A stretch of DNA of 64,000 nt, taken from contig OW388303.1 in the NCBI GenBank assembly GCA_936450465.1, forward strand, positions 8,153,021-8,217,020. Direction: 5' to 3'. The stretch comes from Gibbula magus (taxonomy: Eukaryota; Mollusca; Gastropoda; Trochida; Trochidae). Positions 59,299 through 64,000 of the stretch are shown one piece after another. The notes under the pieces were generated by a model. The model worked only from the letters and a program-made list of their open reading frames with translations. It had not been told where the DNA came from and searched no databases. A program made the translations under genes and the position numbers. The first letter of the stretch is position 1. The number at the start of each line of letters is the position of its first letter.

Positions 59299-60412
59299 AC
59301 CTATTGAAAACATTCTATGTATTTTAAAATAAGCAAACGATTGAAGTGGAAGTACCATTTATCACAGATTATGTTATTATTTTGTTGAAGAAATGACAAT
59401 TTAAATATCACACATTCACTCTGTAACGATCTGAAATGGGTTTTTTTCTGGTTAGCTGTCTTCTGGTTTGCCATTTAATGAAGTTTGAAAATGTCGCAAT
59501 GCTGAAAATGCCCATGTTTGGTAAATGCTCAAATATCACGTCCATTCAAGTTATAAGAAACAAACCGAAATAAGCTAACTCTATCACAACGATAAGGTCA
59601 ATCATATAACTGTGATCTTACTCGAGTCATCAGTAACTCTTAAACTAAGTTTCTAATGCTTTCTTGTCTGCAAGGTGCTTGATAAACGTAGGAGATAAAT
59701 GTCGACATTTGTGAGCAAACATGCTGGCGTCCAATAAGACTGAGTACACACAAATACTTCCGACAATCTGGCAATTAGTATGTATCTCTGATCCCATGAC
59801 CGGCAATGTGACTACGGTAATAGCGCTGTGAAGTAAAGTAGCATGATTTGTTTTATTACCCACGTTGTACTTCCTAAAGGGGTTTCATAACAACCTGTTA
59901 TGACACATACATGTATGTGTCCCCTTGATGAGATGTACAGCTTCGATAATAAAATGAATACTACTAAGTTATAAACATAACAGGTCAACGAATGTGAATA
60001 TGATTTTTAGATACTTCATTATTTTGTTGGTTCATTACTTCTAACCTTGTACTTGATCATGGTGTTCTGAATTTGTTTTTTTCTGAAACAATTCAAATGA
60101 ACTACAGCTATAAATTATGTTGGACAATGATAAACGTGTGACACTTGACATGTCTATGCCGTGTCACCAGACCAGTTAAAGCGGCATATCATCACAATCA
60201 TATGAGAATGTGTAGACAGAATCTACAAGGGACATAAGTACAATTAATGCTGTGTAATCACTTGTAGTTGTAGTAGAAGGACCAAGCACTCGGTGGCTTC
60301 TTCATGGCAACATCCTCCCATTCAAAACTCCCCAGCATGTGTGGTAGTTCCACCTCGAACTGTAAACATGAGCCACTTTCTTCCACTATTGTGGGATTCT
60401 GGAGCACGTTAA

Positions 60413-60767
60413 AGGGGCAGTAGCACGTTTTTTCGCTCAAATAAGTTGATGAAATGTATTTGAAAAATAATTTCACCAAATAGTAAAACATCCTTCTCTC
60501 TTCGGAAAATAAAGTTTAAAATGAGTGTACATGTTTTGGTAAAGCCATGGGAATCGTTTTTGTAATACAAAATAATAAATAGTGTTCACAATAAAATGGC
60601 CGCCATGCAATTTTTGCTTTATACGCAACATAGTTTTTAACACTACAGATAATTGGTTTGTGTAATAAGATGTTTTGCCCTCTAAAGTTAATTTAAATGA
60701 CATAAACTATCATTATAAATGGGACATTTGAAAAAATAAATTTTGCAAAAAACGTGCTACTGCCCCT
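60413..60767. mobile_element. TTAA-target MITE, 355 bp
   Basis: Perfect 21-bp inverted repeats beginning AGGGGCAGTAGCACG, flanked by ttaa at 60409-60412 and 60768-60771. The perfect ends suggest a fairly young insertion. Non-coding; the minus-strand frames across it are by-products. Different family from the 842-bp element. Confidence 0.93.
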
Positions 60768-60837
60768 TTAAGGTTATCAGATATAATCTCATCTTATATG
60801 CAGATCAGGATTACAAGATGGTATTAGTGAATATATT

Positions 60838-60870
60838 ATTATTATTATAATTATTATTATTATTATTATA
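60838..60870. repeat. (TTA)n microsatellite
   Basis: Short run of att/tta units with one interruption. Confidence 0.8.
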
Positions 60871-63800
60871 TATTTTTAATGTCTGTTCAGATGTCAAATT
60901 GTTATTCAAAGTATTTGAGCTCTCTTGGTGATTAATGTCATATCAACTAAGCATAATGTTATCAAACTGTACATCTCGATCCAAACATACTTTTCCTGTG
61001 ACGTCCTGCATACATTAAGTTAGTCAAAAGATTAGGGTCATGCATGATCTTGTGACAAGGGGTTGTCGCATATGGCATTTTACAAAAAAACTTTATCATA
61101 TCATTAATGTAAGTATGTATCACCTAATAAATGGATTACAGTGGCAAGATTATTACTTCACCATGGAGGATAACAAAGTCTATATATGAATAGAAAAATG
61201 TTAAACTATTTCACTGCGCTGCACATGTGATAACAGAAAAGCTTGCACGTATGACATTTAATGTTTCGTTTGTTTGATACCAAACCATGAGCTTATGTAA
61301 CACAATTTATATTACAGGGAAGCTCATTTGGTATCCTTTTTATTTATATAGAATCTTTTGGTGACAGTTCTTACATTAACATTTAAAGCTTCTTGTTATT
61401 CGCAGCTAAACCACTTTTACATTAAGTCTAAACATAAGAGGAGGCAATTGTCACTTTAAATGAAATAGTTAGCCTGGAAGCACGTACATGTTGTGTGTAC
61501 ATTGAAAAGGGAAACTAACTTTTTATACTAGGAATGAACTTATTTTTTAAAAACATTTTAATCACAGAGCATGACACTATATGAAGTGTTTGATGAAGGT
61601 TATACACTGTACACAAGTTTTGCTAGTGAATTAGGATTTGAATAGAAACTGTATGGAATTACTCCATAACCAGTCGAGCTAACTGAATTACCACCAAACT
61701 GAAATAGTACCTCTGAAATTATTGCATCTAGTGAATGAAATTTAGCATCTAGTAGTCCTGATAATACTCATACTCGAGTATGAAAATCAAACCTGAATTA
61801 CTATTTTATGGTGTTTTGCCCATGAATTTGTACTTGAACTTTGTCCAAATAAACTGAAATGCTCACTTTGATTTGGACAATTAAGTTTACCTGAAAATAT
61901 TACATCTAGGTGAAAGAAAACATGTTATCTCGAAGCAAGTTAAAAAAAGTTCTTCTGCCCAATTCAAAATGCTTTAATCTGTATTAAAACATAGTGCCAT
62001 TTTGGATGAATACTGGATGGCGGGCTTTGTCACTTTTTTCATATATGTTTTGATTCCCCGACTGGTTTCACACTATGAAGAAGTTGTTTGTGTTACTATA
62101 TACACTTAAAAAGAAGCAATAAGTCGAAGTTCCTATATTTTGTTTTGAAACCAGACTGGCGGGCACTTTCTGAAACCCTTGTTCAAATCCACCATTATGT
62201 TTCTATCATGGTTCCAGGAGTAGGGATTATATCAATGTTATCGTAGTCTCCAGACTCCATTAATACTACTCTTAGTTAGGGTAATTCACCGTTTGAGCGT
62301 AAATTGACAGTCCAAGGATAATCAGACACTCAAATTTCTTCATCATGTTATCCAAATAAAAAGATGAGTGTTCTCTACAATTGACGATACTAAAGTTACT
62401 CAGACTCCATGCACCGTCGCTTTAAAGTGTGACGATTGTAAACAAGAAACGACAGAAGGGCTTCAACAATCGCTATCAATAAGTCTGTCGACAGATGAGG
62501 TTCATTCAGTTTTGAATCCTACTGTATAATAATTAATGTACATACACCAATACATTATGATGAATTGACAAATAAAGGATGGTGAATAACGCTCGCAGAC
62601 GGTTTATTAGTAACGAGTTTTAAGGATTTCATTATTGAAGATTTATGTGATCATTGTCAACCATGTCATAAAAATACATGAGTTGCTGTAAAAATCGTTA
62701 TTGGTACAACCAAAATAAATAGATACAGATTTCACCACACAAATCATGCATAATAAATATACAATTATTGTGAAGGGAAGTCGGTGTCGTAGTAGTTGAG
62801 GTAGTAGCCGTTGGCATTGGCCATAATGATGTGGCTTGATTTGTTGATTAATGATATCTAACTGGTCAGGAGTGGAACTATTCCATATCGTCACTGTACC
62901 TTGATAGACAATTTATTTATTTGATATAATTGTTAATTATGTTATGAAATGTAATAACATTTAAAGTAATCAACTCATTGTACAGATGGTGAATCAATGT
63001 TAATGAATATGTGATTCAGTAGGATAAAGGGTATCTTCTCATGGCAAGTTGGAAACGTATCCAGATAAACTCAATCTGTTGTCTACCTTGCCGCATCGTT
63101 ATAAAAAAAAAACTGTGAAACGAAGCAACATAATATATTGTTGTCACAAGTAAATCCCCTTAATATCTGCTAACATACAGCCAATGAAATCGCCGTTTGC
63201 ATTCAATACTGAAGTTATGTAGTGTATCGGTTCTCTTGTCACATTCTCCTATTGGGCCAGTTACATGTCTGCTCTTATTAAATTACACAATATATGTGTA
63301 ATTGGACACTCGAGACAAACCGTTTTATGAGAACAAATCAAAGCAAACGTACCTGTCAAAGCTAACCGAGTCAATGCTGAAAATGGAAGTCGATTTTGCA
63401 CATCTGTTAAAAAGCTATCGAGTTTGTTGACAAACAGGAACATTGCCCAAAATGTATCTCATTGAAATATAAACACTTAATTTTCTGCAGGTTTTTGCAA
63501 CTGAAAATGATTATACCAATCGTAATAAATAAAAAAAGGCGTTTTTGAGTCTAAAACGAGTCTGTTATTTTCAAGTGTACAGCATTGTACTCCACTTGGA
63601 CAGTGTCATTATGATTGGGTTTTTATGTTTTGTCTTATGAATAATAATTGTCTTTTAAAAAGTCACATTTCTCCTTGTGATTGATGTATTGACAAGAACA
63701 GTAGACAGCAATCTTTTTTGCAAAGCTTATAATACTTCATATTTAATTCCTTTTGCTTTTCAATCAATTCTGAAAGTAGCTAGAACTTGAAATGTTCAAA

Positions 63801-64000
63801 AGAAACAGGAAAATGTATTAATGTGTCATTTGACCTGTCTGCAGTTAAGAGAGAATTCAATTTCGAAGTCCGAAGAACCATAATAACTATATACTCCTTA
63901 CTGTAGAACATACCACATTCTGTCTACAAAGTTTAGTAATGACTTGTTTGTTTTATTATGTAAAACACAATAATAGCATTTAATTACTTGCGAGTCACAT

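Larger units (their letters stand above)
55705..64000. repeat. Segmental duplication, copy 2
   Basis: Colinear with 13126-23040 at an offset of about 42.6 kb near its start, on the same strand, and cut by the window edge. It contains insertions absent from copy 1 (TTAA element, LINE) and lacks the 4.6-kb block that separates the two matching parts of copy 1. Within it 59900-61600 shows no clear match to copy 1 by eye. Non-coding throughout. Confidence 0.82.

Overview
This is animal nuclear DNA: AT-rich, intron- and repeat-dominated, with no bacterial-style operons, no CRISPR array and no complete host gene that I can recognise. The repeat families (BEL/Pao and Penelope-like elements, DUF6589-type and FLYWCH/MULE-type transposase relatives, tRNA-derived SINEs, and 'gtcaaggtcacc'-rich tandem repeats) look like a marine invertebrate, most likely a mollusc. 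That taxonomic guess is inference from repeat style, not a match to a named species.

Left part (1-13.1 kb): a 223-bp inverted-repeat element with a 9-bp target duplication, repeat-like non-coding DNA, then a 7.1-kb BEL/Pao LTR retrotransposon on the minus strand (6027-13120). It has two LTRs about 95% alike, a perfect 5-bp target duplication (aacgt), and recognisable gag, protease, RT, RNase H, integrase and DUF5641 regions broken by frameshifts. It sits in the right arm of an older palindromic MITE. From 13.1 to about 23.0 kb lies copy 1 of a large segmental duplication whose copy 2 is 55.7 kb to the right window edge; a Penelope-like RT fragment (21.5-22.6 kb), a SINE and (TA)n tracts lie in copy 1.

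Middle (23-42.2 kb): mostly gene-free DNA, a second copy of the 223-bp element, a local duplication (29.7-30.8 kb versus 35.0-36.0 plus 41.7 kb), a minisatellite, and the most striking object: a 4847-bp DNA transposon (36215-41061) with 26-bp inverted repeats and a 4-bp duplication (ataa). It encodes an intact 615-codon protein with a DDE-like core and an upstream PHD-like zinc-finger region, and carries nine ~89-bp tandem repeats. It is nested in a TTAA-target element, which is itself inserted in the local duplication; the other duplicate preserves the empty TTAA site, so the order of insertions can be read directly.

Right part (42.2-64 kb): a SINE and a 151-bp tandem repeat, remnants of a MULE-type and a DUF6589-type transposon protein, a perfect 60-bp spacerless palindrome, a PHD-like ORF on the minus strand diverging from exon-like ORFs on the plus strand (48.5-50.3 kb, the best candidate for host-gene exons), a hAT-type MITE with an 8-bp duplication, then copy 2 of the large duplication with its own TTAA elements and a 5'-truncated LINE. 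The window is thus an accessory, transposon-layered interval; its genes work as selfish elements rather than as a pathway.
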